The notes under the pieces were generated by a model, which saw only the letters and a list, made by a program, of their open reading frames with translations, was not told the DNA's origin and did not search any database. A program made the translations under genes and the position numbers. Of a stretch of DNA of 13,399 bases, positions 5,500 through 12,720 are shown in pieces. The first letter of the stretch is position 1, and each line of letters begins with the position of its first letter. The DNA is from Rhodanobacteraceae bacterium UBA703. Its GTDB lineage: Bacteria; Pseudomonadota; Gammaproteobacteria; Xanthomonadales; Rhodanobacteraceae. The stretch lies in the NCBI GenBank assembly GCA_002297645.1, contig DBMH01000043.1, forward strand, positions 1 through 13,399, written 5' to 3'.

Positions 5500-8400
5500 T
5501 TACTTCGCCTTGGGGATCGTGCGTACGGGAGCGGCCGAGCGGAGGACGTAGCCGGACGGTTCGACTGCCAGCGGTACGTTCAGGACACCCGTGCCGACCT
5601 GCAGGCCGAGCGTGCCCGTCACCGGAGCCGTCGTGCCCTCGGTCGGCGCCGTCGCCGTGAGAGCCAGGCTCGCCTCCATCGTGGCGCCCGTCGCCTGCCA
5701 GGCGCTCGCATACGCATGGCCGTTCTCGTCGTGGGCGATCAGGCGCAACCAGGTTGCATTCGCGCCGTTGAGCCTCTCGACGCGGAAGGCAGCTCCGGCG
5801 TGCGGCGAGGTGCCTGCCGGCGTCGCGTCGAGCAGGACGTCGGTGACGCCGCGTACCGGCACGGCCAGCGTGAACGCGATCCTCGTCTCCGCGTCCAGCC
5901 GTTCGGCGACCGGCTGCAGGCCGGCGCCCCAGGCGGGGGGCTCGAACCCGTCGCGGTGGATCACGATCGGCGTGGCGGCCGTGCCCTGGTCGTTGGACGG
6001 ATTCGCGTCGGCGGGATGCGCCGTGCTGCCTGCGAGCTCGGCGGTGCCGTCGGCATCCCAGCGCACCGGAGCGGTCACCAGGTAGCTGAGCGCCGCGCCG
6101 GCGGGCAGGTTGAGGCTCGTGTCCTGCAGGTTGCCGTGGCCGCTGGCCGTGCACTGGCCGGACGGACCCAGGCACTGCCAGCCGGCGAACGCCACGTCGA
6201 GTTGCGCCGAAACCTGCCCGTTGACGGTCGCTCCGTTCGCCGAGTCGCGGCCGAGGTTGCGTACGGTGACGACATAGTCGAGCAGCTCGCCGCGCTGCGC
6301 GTGCCCGCGCAGGCTCTGCACATCGACAGCCAGGTCGGTACTGGCGCCGAGGTTCGTCAGCGCGAAGGACACCGCGGGCAGGCCGTCGACCGTGGCGGTC
6401 ACGGCGTAGCTGCCGGCCTGAGCGTTTGCGGTTGCCTGCACCGCGGCGTAGCCGTTCGCGTCGGTCGCGACGCGGGTCTGCGACAGCGTCGCCGAAGCGC
6501 CGGTGGCCGGAGCGGCGAAGTCGACGTCGACGCCGGCCAGCGGCTGGCCCTGGCCGTTCCGCACCTGCACAGCCAGCGGCGCCGGGAAGGTCGCACCCAT
6601 CGGAGCGCTCTGGCCCGATCCGCCGAGCACGGCGAGCGTGCCGGGCTCGTTCGGGGCGGCCGCGATGGTCAGCTTGACCGGCACGACGACGCGTGGGCGC
6701 TCGGGGTCGTTGCTGTCGAGGCAGAGGCTGGCGTGATGCTCGCCGGTGGCGAGGCCGCTGCTGTCGATCTGCAGGGTCACGTCGGCGCTCGCGCCAGGCG
6801 CAAGGTTGCCGGCGGCCGGTGCCGGCGTGAGCCACGGCACGTCGCTCGGCGCTTCGCAACCCGACACGTCGTGCGTCGCCGCACGGATGAACAGCGAACG
6901 GTAGGAAGGCCAGGCGACGACCAGCGAATCCCACGAGCCGGCGTCGAACTTCTTGTAGCCGTGGCCGACGTTGGCGGGCTGGCCCGTCGAGGTGTCGGCG
7001 CCCAGCGTCACCGGCGGATCGGTGGCGAACCAGCGCACGCCGATGTAGACACCGCCCGACAGGATGCGCAGGTTCAGGCTCGACAGGTCGAAGCTCTTCC
7101 ACGGCAACGCCGGCGGCAACGGCGGGATCGGCAGGCCGGTCGCGGTGAGCGCGAGCGAGCCGAGCTCGGTGCCGGGCGAGCCTCCCGGGCCGTCGTCGTC
7201 GTACACGACGAGATCGAAGTCGAGCGAGCTCGGCCCGATGCTGACGAACACGATGCAGGCAGCGTCGAGCCGGGTCGGATAGGTACGCGGCACGAAGTAG
7301 TCCACCATCGTGATGCGCTGCACGAGGCTGGGGTCGGCGCCGTAGCCACTCTCGACGCTGCCGTCGTCGTGGCGGATCAACCCGGAGCCGCTGTCGCAGT
7401 TGATCGCGTCGGCCGGGCCGACGGTCGAGAGGCCGGGCAGGATGCCGAGACGACTGGCCAGGTCGAAGCCGCCTACACCGCCGCCGTTCGCGGGAGCAAG
7501 CACTTCGGGCGCGACCGGCGCGCCGGTCGGTGTGCCGCTGCGGAGGTTCCAGTCCAGCGTGCCCGCACCGTCGGTGTTGCGCAGCGTGAAGGTCCGCGTG
7601 GCGGTCCCGCCCGCCTCGAGCGCGATGTCGAAGCCGGACGGCGCGGTGTCGAGGCAAGGGGCGTCCAGCTTGACCTGCAGGTCCACGACGGTGGTCTGCG
7701 TGGACACCAGCACGATGCCGCCCTGCGACGCGTCGACGTGGCCGGTCTTGTGCACCAGCAAGGACAGCGGACTCTCGTCGAGGCCGATCTCCCTGCTGAA
7801 GCGGCCATTGGCGTCGGTCGTCACGGTGAAGCTGTTGTGCTGCCCCGTGATCGTGACCTGCGCGTTCGAGGCGGCGGTGGTCTGGCGGCCGCAGTAGCCG
7901 AGCGCGGAGACGGTGCCGGCGAGCGTGCCGGCGGCGGAGTCGACGACGTTCAGCTGCACCGGCACGCGGATCAGGTCGGCATTCGGATCGTTGGTGCGGA
8001 AGCAGAGCTGGGCACGGTACTGGCCGAGCGCGAGTCCGTCCGAATCGGCATTCACCGTGACGGCGGAACTCGCACCGGGCGCGGTCGTGCCGCCGGTGGT
8101 GCTGAGGCTCAGCCACGGGACGTCGTGCGGGCTCATGCAGGCGCGCGCCTCGCCGCCGAGGCTGGTCTCGAAGGTGCCGCCGCCGTTGGTGGCGGCGAGC
8201 AGGCTGGACGTACCCTTGAAGGCGAAGTCCTGCGGGACCGGCCCGGCGACGGGGATGCCGGTGTCGAAGCGCTGGAAGCTGGCGCCGGCGTCGCCCGAGC
8301 GCAGTACGCGGATCGTGCCGGCGAGTGTCGAGGCCTGTCCGGCGTAGATCACGTTCTCGTCGACCGGATCGCAGGCCAGCGAGGCCACCAGAGTCTGGAA

Positions 8401-11400
8401 GGTCGCTCCGGTCGCCTGCCAATGGGCGCCGCCGTCGTCGCTGCGGTACAGGGCGCCCGGATTGCCCTTCGCCACGAACAGGCGCTGCGGTGTGGCCGCA
8501 TGCGAGCAGATCCGTGCGGTGCCCCAGTAGCCGACCGGCTCGATGCCGGTCGAGGAGGCTTGCCAGGTGACGCCGCCGTCGCTCGAGCGCAGCACGCCGC
8601 CGAGCGAGGCCGAGCCGGCGCTGGCGATCATGTTCAGGTCCGTGCCGTCCTTGATGATCTCGATCGCGGTGACCTTGTAGCCGGCAGTGGCCTCGTACAC
8701 CTTGGTCCAGGTCTGGCCGCGATTGGTCGAGCGCCAGATCGTCGCCTCGTCGCCGGCGACGCCGTTGTCCCTGCCGCCGACGAGGATCAGGTTCGGATCG
8801 TTCTTGCTGAACGCGATCGCCTCGAGGTCGACCAGGAAGTTCGCGCCCTGGTTCGGACCGAGGTGCGTCCAGGTGCCGTTGGCCTCGCGGCGGTACACCG
8901 CTTCCTTGGCGATCGTGGTCGGGCCGGTGGAGATGCCGTACAGGGTGCCGTCGGGGGCGAAGCGCACCGTGATGTAGCGCGTCGGCGGCGCCGATTCGAC
9001 GATCCAGTGTGCGCCGCCATCGCTGCTCGAGTAGATGCCGCCGGCATTGGCGGCCTGGAACGCGACCGCCATCTCCTGCGGGTTGTGCGGATTGGTCGTT
9101 ACCGAGTACAGGCGCGTTTCGGCGATGCCGGTGCCGTACGCGGCGAAGCTGCCGCCGCCGTCGAGGCTGCGGAACAGGCCCTGCGACATCGCTCCGGCGA
9201 GGATCTCGCCCGCGCTGCCGGGCACCAGGGCGAGGTCCATCATGCCCACGCGCGAGGTGCCGCCGAGCCCGGTTTCCCAGGTGGCGCCGCCGTTGCGGCT
9301 GCGATGGATGCCGCTGTTGCTGGTGGCGAGGTAGATCGTGGCCGGATCCTGCGGATCGACGGCGATGGCTTCCACGTGCGGCACCGGCGTCGAGGTGTGC
9401 AGCGCGGTCCAGGTGACGCCGAGATCGAGCGACTGGTACAGGCCGAAATACTGGTTGTTGTAGGCCTGTCCGCCGCCGACCAGCAGCCGCGTGCCGTCGA
9501 AATGCACCGAACGCGGCGGATTGCCGGGCAGGCCGGCCGAGCGGTTGGTCCAGCTGGCGCCGCCGTTCGTGCTGACCCACACCTGGCCGCCGCCGAAGCC
9601 GCCGTCGAACAGCGCGACGACCGTGTTCGGGTCGGACGGATGTATCGCGATCATGCGCCCGTTCAGGGCGGCGCCGAGTGTCGGCGTCACGTTCTGCCAG
9701 GTCGCGCCGGCGTCCGTACTGCGCAGCAGGTTCTTGGTCTGCTGGCCGTTCGCCGAGGCGACGGCCGCCCAGACGATCGACGAATTGCTCGGCGCCACCG
9801 CAACCCCGAAGGTCTGGCGGTTGTTGCCGATGTTGAGGTTCGGCGTGGACCAGGTGATGCCGTCGTCGGTGCTCTTGCGCACGCCGTTCATGGTCGCGGC
9901 GTAGACCGTGCCGTCCCCGGCGTACACGATGTGGTAGACGTTGACGTCGCTGATGATCTTGGTCCAGGTCGCGCCGCCGTCGGTGGAGCGGTACAGGTTG
10001 CCGGCGCCGACGGCAGGTGCCGTGCCGAGCAGGACCATGTCGGGATTGATCGGCGAGATCGCGATCGCGTCGACGTCGCCGCCAAGCGGGCCGATCGGCT
10101 GCCACGCGGCGTCCGCGCTCGGGCCGGCCGCGTTGACGCCGGCTTCGGCCGCGGTCCAGACCAGGTCGGCCGAGCCGGTATTGGAGACGCTGAGGCCGCG
10201 GCTGTCGCTGGCGTCGGCCGCCAGCGTGAAGGCGAGCGAGCCGGGTGCGATGCTGGCGACTGGATCGAAGCGCGTGCTGAACGTCGCCGTCGTCGACCAG
10301 CTGCCGCCGCCGCAACTGTTCTCGCCGCGCACGCGCCAGTAGTAGGTCTTGCCGGTGCCGAGCAGGCTCGTCGGGCGGAAGCTGGTCGCGGTCACGGTCT
10401 GGTCGATCGCCGGCGCGGTGAATGCCGCATCGACGGCGACCTGCAGGCGATAGGTTTCGCCGGCGGTGCCGTTCCATTCGAAGTTCGGCCGCACGACGAC
10501 GTTCGTTTCGCCGTTCGACGGTGCGCTCAGATTCGGCGCCGCGAGCGCGGCCGCGTCGATGCGCAGATCGACGGTCACGCTGCGCTCGAGAGCCCCGAAC
10601 GCCGGTCCCGAGGACTGCGCCTTGATCGTCAGCCGGTGGCTGGCGCTGGGCTGGCCGGCGGTGTTGCCGACGCCTAGCGTGGAGGTCGAGGCCGGATCGG
10701 CCGGCACCAGCGGATTCTGCGAGAACGTCGCACTGGCGCCGGCAGGCAGGCCCGCGGCCACCGACAGCGTGACCGGATCGCTGAACCCGCCGCGGCTGTG
10801 CAGCTTGAGCGCGTAGCTGGCCGGGCTGGCCGCGCAGACGCGCAGTTCGCTCGGCGTGCTGGCGATCGTGAAGCCGCCGCACTTTTGCATCGCCGCGTTG
10901 ACCGCGGCCAGCGCGTCGATCTCACCCCAGCCGGTCGCGTAGTTCGGCACGTTGCCCGGCCCCGGTGCGGGCGTTCCGCCGGAGGCATAGGGCACGGGCC
11001 GGGCGGTCTTCATGATGATCGTGCCCGTGCTGGCGTAGTCGCCGACCAGGCACGGCGCCGCTTCCCACATCAGCGCGACCAGGCCGGCCACGTGCGGCGC
11101 CGACATCGAGGTGCCGCTGCTGAGGTAGTAGTGGTCGTCGGAGTCCTTGCCGGCCGAGAGGATCGACACGCCGGGCGCGACGATGTTGGGCTTGATGCTT
11201 GGGAAGCCCTGGTGGTCCGGATAGTTGGGCAGTCCGGCCGTCGGATAATCGGTCGGTCCCCAGTTCGAGTGGGCTGCGTAGAGGCCGTTGTCGGTGCCGG
11301 TCGAGCCGATCGACAGCACCTTGCCGTAGCGCGCCGGATTGCCGACCGTGTTCAGACCCGGCGGGCGCGAATAGTTGCAGTTGCTGGCGTTGCCATTGGA

Positions 11401-12450
11401 GAAGACCGGGACGATGCCGGCGGCGATCCACGCGTCGACGACGCCTTCGTACCACGTGTCGACCTGGCGGTTGCAGTCGGTCCAGGAGTTGTTGATGACG
11501 TGCGGACGGCGATTCGGATCGGGGTTCTGGTGCGCCAGGTTCCACGGCGCGAGCATGAACTGTCCGCATTCGAACAGGGCCGACGCGGTCGAGGACGGGT
11601 TGAAGCCCTGGCAGGCCATCCACTTCGCGCCCGGCGCCATGCCGACGCGGCGGTCCGAACCGCCGTCGCCGGCCATCGTGCCGATCGTGTGCGAGCCATG
11701 GTTGTGCGGATCGGTGGGTATGGGGGACTGGGTGTAGGGACTCCACCAGTTGTAGTTGTGGTCGTACTGGCCGGGGCCGGTCGTTCCACGGTACTGGTGT
11801 ACCAGCGCCTCGTGGGTGTGTCGCGCGCCGGTGTCGATGCTGGCCACGGTGATGCCTCGGCCGGTGAAGCCGAGATCCCAGACGCCGGGCGCGTTGACGT
11901 GCTCGATGTTGCTGATCGCCGCCGCCAGGCGCGGCAGCCGGTCTTCCTCGGCATGCTCGGGTTCGATCAGGCGCACGTCCGGCTCGCCCTTGATCTCGCG
12001 TACGCCGGTGAATGCCGTGCGGCGGGTCAGCGTATCGAGCAGGGTGCGGCTGCCGTTGCGGATCTGCACCACGTTGTCGACCCAGAACGCCTGGTAGTCG
12101 ATGCCTTGCTGGTCGAGATAGGCGCGCAGTTCGCGCTGCGATTCTTCCGCCACCGCCTGCAGCTGTTGCTGCACGTAGTGGCCGCGTTCCTGCCAGTCCA
12201 TGCCGAAGGCGGCCGAAAGGTCGGCCCGCCGATCGAAATAGACCAGCATGTTCGCGCCTGACGAACGGTCGAGATGGGTCAGTAGGGCCGGATCGACCTG
12301 CACCGGTACGCCTGGCGCCGGATCGGGCGCGGCGGAAGCGGTCGGCGAGCCGGCCATGATCGGCAAGGACAGGCTGCCGGTGAGGCACACCGCCAGCGAC
12401 AACAACAGCGGGCGCGGATTGAGCCGGCTGCGACTTCGAGCAACGGACAT
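5500..12450 (-). CDS. Giant secreted S8 (bacillopeptidase F-like) serine protease with BNR repeats
   Basis: A 2316-residue exported subtilisin-family protease. The signal peptide is residues 1 to about 40 (RSRSR, hydrophobic 15-33, ASA/APDP), followed by a propeptide at about 48-160. The S8 domain (165-523) has Asp206 (ASIDTG), His251 (NHGSHTIGTM), oxyanion Asn354 (SNGN) and Ser448 (SGTSMSAPHVAG), so it should be active. The APGAKWMAC and VINNSW segments resemble bacillopeptidase F. Then come an Ig-like domain (527-633), an FN3-like domain (636-728), Asp-box repeats (about 780-1430), two DVPWL modules (1438-1502 and 1865-1931), a carboxypeptidase-regulatory-like domain (1500-1587), a beta domain with VVYDDDGPGG (1681-1853), Big1-like (1934-2033), DUF11-like (2036-2162), HRDGFEPP (2164-2171) and an unrecognised C-terminus. 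ATG 12450 follows AAGGAGA by 8 bases. It probably leaves the cell by Sec plus type II secretion (inference). The substrate is unknown. Confidence 0.93.
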   Translation of the reverse strand: MSVARSRSRLNPRPLLLSLAVCLTGSLSLPIMAGSPTASAAPDPAPGVPVQVDPALLTHLDRSSGANMLVYFDRRADLSAAFGMDWQERGHYVQQQLQAVAEESQRELRAYLDQQGIDYQAFWVDNVVQIRNGSRTLLDTLTRRTAFTGVREIKGEPDVRLIEPEHAEEDRLPRLAAAISNIEHVNAPGVWDLGFTGRGITVASIDTGARHTHEALVHQYRGTTGPGQYDHNYNWWSPYTQSPIPTDPHNHGSHTIGTMAGDGGSDRRVGMAPGAKWMACQGFNPSSTASALFECGQFMLAPWNLAHQNPDPNRRPHVINNSWTDCNRQVDTWYEGVVDAWIAAGIVPVFSNGNASNCNYSRPPGLNTVGNPARYGKVLSIGSTGTDNGLYAAHSNWGPTDYPTAGLPNYPDHQGFPSIKPNIVAPGVSILSAGKDSDDHYYLSSGTSMSAPHVAGLVALMWEAAPCLVGDYASTGTIIMKTARPVPYASGGTPAPGPGNVPNYATGWGEIDALAAVNAAMQKCGGFTIASTPSELRVCAASPASYALKLHSRGGFSDPVTLSVAAGLPAGASATFSQNPLVPADPASTSTLGVGNTAGQPSASHRLTIKAQSSGPAFGALERSVTVDLRIDAAALAAPNLSAPSNGETNVVVRPNFEWNGTAGETYRLQVAVDAAFTAPAIDQTVTATSFRPTSLLGTGKTYYWRVRGENSCGGGSWSTTATFSTRFDPVASIAPGSLAFTLAADASDSRGLSVSNTGSADLVWTAAEAGVNAAGPSADAAWQPIGPLGGDVDAIAISPINPDMVLLGTAPAVGAGNLYRSTDGGATWTKIISDVNVYHIVYAGDGTVYAATMNGVRKSTDDGITWSTPNLNIGNNRQTFGVAVAPSNSSIVWAAVASANGQQTKNLLRSTDAGATWQNVTPTLGAALNGRMIAIHPSDPNTVVALFDGGFGGGQVWVSTNGGASWTNRSAGLPGNPPRSVHFDGTRLLVGGGQAYNNQYFGLYQSLDLGVTWTALHTSTPVPHVEAIAVDPQDPATIYLATSNSGIHRSRNGGATWETGLGGTSRVGMMDLALVPGSAGEILAGAMSQGLFRSLDGGGSFAAYGTGIAETRLYSVTTNPHNPQEMAVAFQAANAGGIYSSSDGGAHWIVESAPPTRYITVRFAPDGTLYGISTGPTTIAKEAVYRREANGTWTHLGPNQGANFLVDLEAIAFSKNDPNLILVGGRDNGVAGDEATIWRSTNRGQTWTKVYEATAGYKVTAIEIIKDGTDLNMIASAGSASLGGVLRSSDGGVTWQASSTGIEPVGYWGTARICSHAATPQRLFVAKGNPGALYRSDDGGAHWQATGATFQTLVASLACDPVDENVIYAGQASTLAGTIRVLRSGDAGASFQRFDTGIPVAGPVPQDFAFKGTSSLLAATNGGGTFETSLGGEARACMSPHDVPWLSLSTTGGTTAPGASSAVTVNADSDGLALGQYRAQLCFRTNDPNADLIRVPVQLNVVDSAAGTLAGTVSALGYCGRQTTAASNAQVTITGQHNSFTVTTDANGRFSREIGLDESPLSLLVHKTGHVDASQGGIVLVSTQTTVVDLQVKLDAPCLDTAPSGFDIALEAGGTATRTFTLRNTDGAGTLDWNLRSGTPTGAPVAPEVLAPANGGGVGGFDLASRLGILPGLSTVGPADAINCDSGSGLIRHDDGSVESGYGADPSLVQRITMVDYFVPRTYPTRLDAACIVFVSIGPSSLDFDLVVYDDDGPGGSPGTELGSLALTATGLPIPPLPPALPWKSFDLSSLNLRILSGGVYIGVRWFATDPPVTLGADTSTGQPANVGHGYKKFDAGSWDSLVVAWPSYRSLFIRAATHDVSGCEAPSDVPWLTPAPAAGNLAPGASADVTLQIDSSGLATGEHHASLCLDSNDPERPRVVVPVKLTIAAAPNEPGTLAVLGGSGQSAPMGATFPAPLAVQVRNGQGQPLAGVDVDFAAPATGASATLSQTRVATDANGYAAVQATANAQAGSYAVTATVDGLPAVSFALTNLGASTDLAVDVQSLRGHAQRGELLDYVVTVRNLGRDSANGATVNGQVSAQLDVAFAGWQCLGPSGQCTASGHGNLQDTSLNLPAGAALSYLVTAPVRWDADGTAELAGSTAHPADANPSNDQGTAATPIVIHRDGFEPPAWGAGLQPVAERLDAETRIAFTLAVPVRGVTDVLLDATPAGTSPHAGAAFRVERLNGANATWLRLIAHDENGHAYASAWQATGATMEASLALTATAPTEGTTAPVTGTLGLQVGTGVLNVPLAVEPSGYVLRSAAPVRTIPKAK
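6667..6858 (-). repeat. DVPWL/SNDP Ig-like module, second copy
   Basis: About 65 residues running from Cys (GCEAPSDVPWL) through LAPGAS, GLATGEH, SLCLDSNDP to VPVKLTI. About half the positions match the copy at 7945-8139, with both Cys conserved, which suggests a disulfide. It lies within the protease gene between the VVYDDDGPGG domain and the Big1-like domain. Confidence 0.8.
7945..8139 (-). repeat. DVPWL/SNDP Ig-like module, first copy
   Basis: About 65 residues from ACMSPHDVPWL through TAPGAS, GLALGQY, QLCFRTNDP to VPVQLNV. It directly follows the Asp-box region and precedes the carboxypeptidase-regulatory-like domain. It is paralogous to the copy at 6667-6858; the 1.28-kb offset excludes a simple tandem duplication of the module alone. 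Confidence 0.8.
8267..9994 (-). repeat. Array of about 13 Asp-box (BNR) repeats
   Basis: Within the protease, the Asp-box pattern S-x-D/N-x-G-x-T/S-W/F recurs near residues 821, 858, 908, 957, 1005, 1049, 1092, 1139, 1186 (degenerate), 1240, 1286, 1335 and 1384, a period of about 47 residues. Examples are YRSTDGGATW, LRSTDAGATW, WVSTNGGASW and YRSDDGGAHW. Each is normally the turn between strands 3 and 4 of a beta-propeller blade, so 13 or 14 blades are expected, possibly two seven-bladed propellers. No sialidase active-site RIP motif is seen, so this is probably a binding or scaffold region. Confidence 0.9.
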
Positions 12451-12458
12451 CGAAAGGG

Positions 12459-12465
12459 TCTCCTT
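12459..12465 (-). promoter_or_regulatory. Ribosome binding site of the S8 protease
   Basis: AAGGAGA on the minus strand ends 8 bases before ATG 12448-12450. It sets this start over the longer open frame that reaches 12591, whose extra 47 codons translate leader hairpin sequence and would bury the signal peptide. Confidence 0.85.
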
Positions 12466-12487
12466 CGGGCAACGGCGACGAGGGCAG

Positions 12488-12523
12488 CCGCAGCCTCGCG
12501 GCGAAACGCCGGGCAGGCTGCGG
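12488..12523 (-). promoter_or_regulatory. Nested hairpin in the protease leader
   Basis: CCGCAGCCT (12488-12496) and AGGCTGCGG (12515-12523) are perfect inverted copies of 9 bases. They enclose a second stem GGCG/CGCC (12500-12503 and 12507-12510) with a 3-base loop. It lies 37 bases before the start codon and 22 bases before the ribosome site, so it would sit in the 5' leader if the promoter is further upstream. A role in mRNA stability or translation control is possible but unproven. Confidence 0.5.
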
Positions 12524-12560
12524 ATTCCGTCGTCCAGTCTCGCCGCTGCGTCGGCCCCGG

Positions 12561-12597
12561 GCCTTGTGAAAGGCCTTGCGAAGGTTTCCAAAACCTT
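12561..12597 (-). promoter_or_regulatory. Candidate operator: direct repeats plus a dyad upstream of the protease
   Basis: Two 10-base direct repeats, GCCTTGTGAA (12561-12570) and GCCTTGCGAA (12573-12582), differ at one position and start 12 bases apart. They run into a perfect dyad AAGGTTT-CCA-AAACCTT (12581-12597). The cluster is the most AT-rich part of the gap and lies 110-150 bases before the protease start, where a promoter would be expected. I cannot define -35 and -10 boxes with confidence. Confidence 0.4.
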
Positions 12598-12620
12598 CTC
12601 ATCGGAACGACCAAACGGTT

Positions 12621-12656
12621 CATGCGCCGGGTTTTTTTGCCAAGGTCCGGCGCATG
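12621..12656. repeat. 10-base perfect inverted repeat with a T-run loop
   Basis: CATGCGCCGG (12621-12630) and CCGGCGCATG (12647-12656) are perfect inverted copies. The 16-base loop contains seven T on the plus strand (seven A on the minus strand). It lies 65 bases after the stop of the TPR-like gene on the minus strand. The T run is inside the loop rather than after the stem, so it does not look like a normal terminator for either strand; it may be a binding site or an mRNA end structure. Confidence 0.4.
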
Positions 12657-12720
12657 CCGGATGCTGCGGCGCAGCGCCCGGCCTCCCGCGGTCGACGGGC
12701 CTGGCGAGGGCTGCGCCGGC

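Noticed and set aside
8267..9994. Sialidase activity suggested by the Asp-boxes
   Set aside because: Asp-boxes only mark propeller blades. No RIP motif or catalytic arginine triad and Tyr/Glu pair could be made out.
8267..9994. Periodic DNA pattern about every 140 bases that could look like a tandem DNA repeat or CRISPR-like array
   Set aside because: The periodicity comes from the coding of protein Asp-boxes; the DNA units are diverged and there are no identical repeats with unique spacers.
5215..10677. Very long open frame on the plus strand opposite the protease (about 1820 codons)
   Set aside because: It is Arg/Gly/Ala-rich, has no recognisable domain, and arises because codon bias in the high-GC protease gene keeps the opposite strand free of stops. 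The minus-strand frame has signal peptide, catalytic motifs and terminator.
5351..10882. Second very long minus-strand frame overlapping the protease (about 1843 codons)
   Set aside because: It is Arg-rich low-complexity translation in a shifted frame of the real gene, without motifs or a ribosome site.
12451..12591. 47-codon N-terminal extension of the protease
   Set aside because: AAGGAGA stands 8 bases before ATG 12450, the signal peptide starts there, and the extension translates hairpin sequence.
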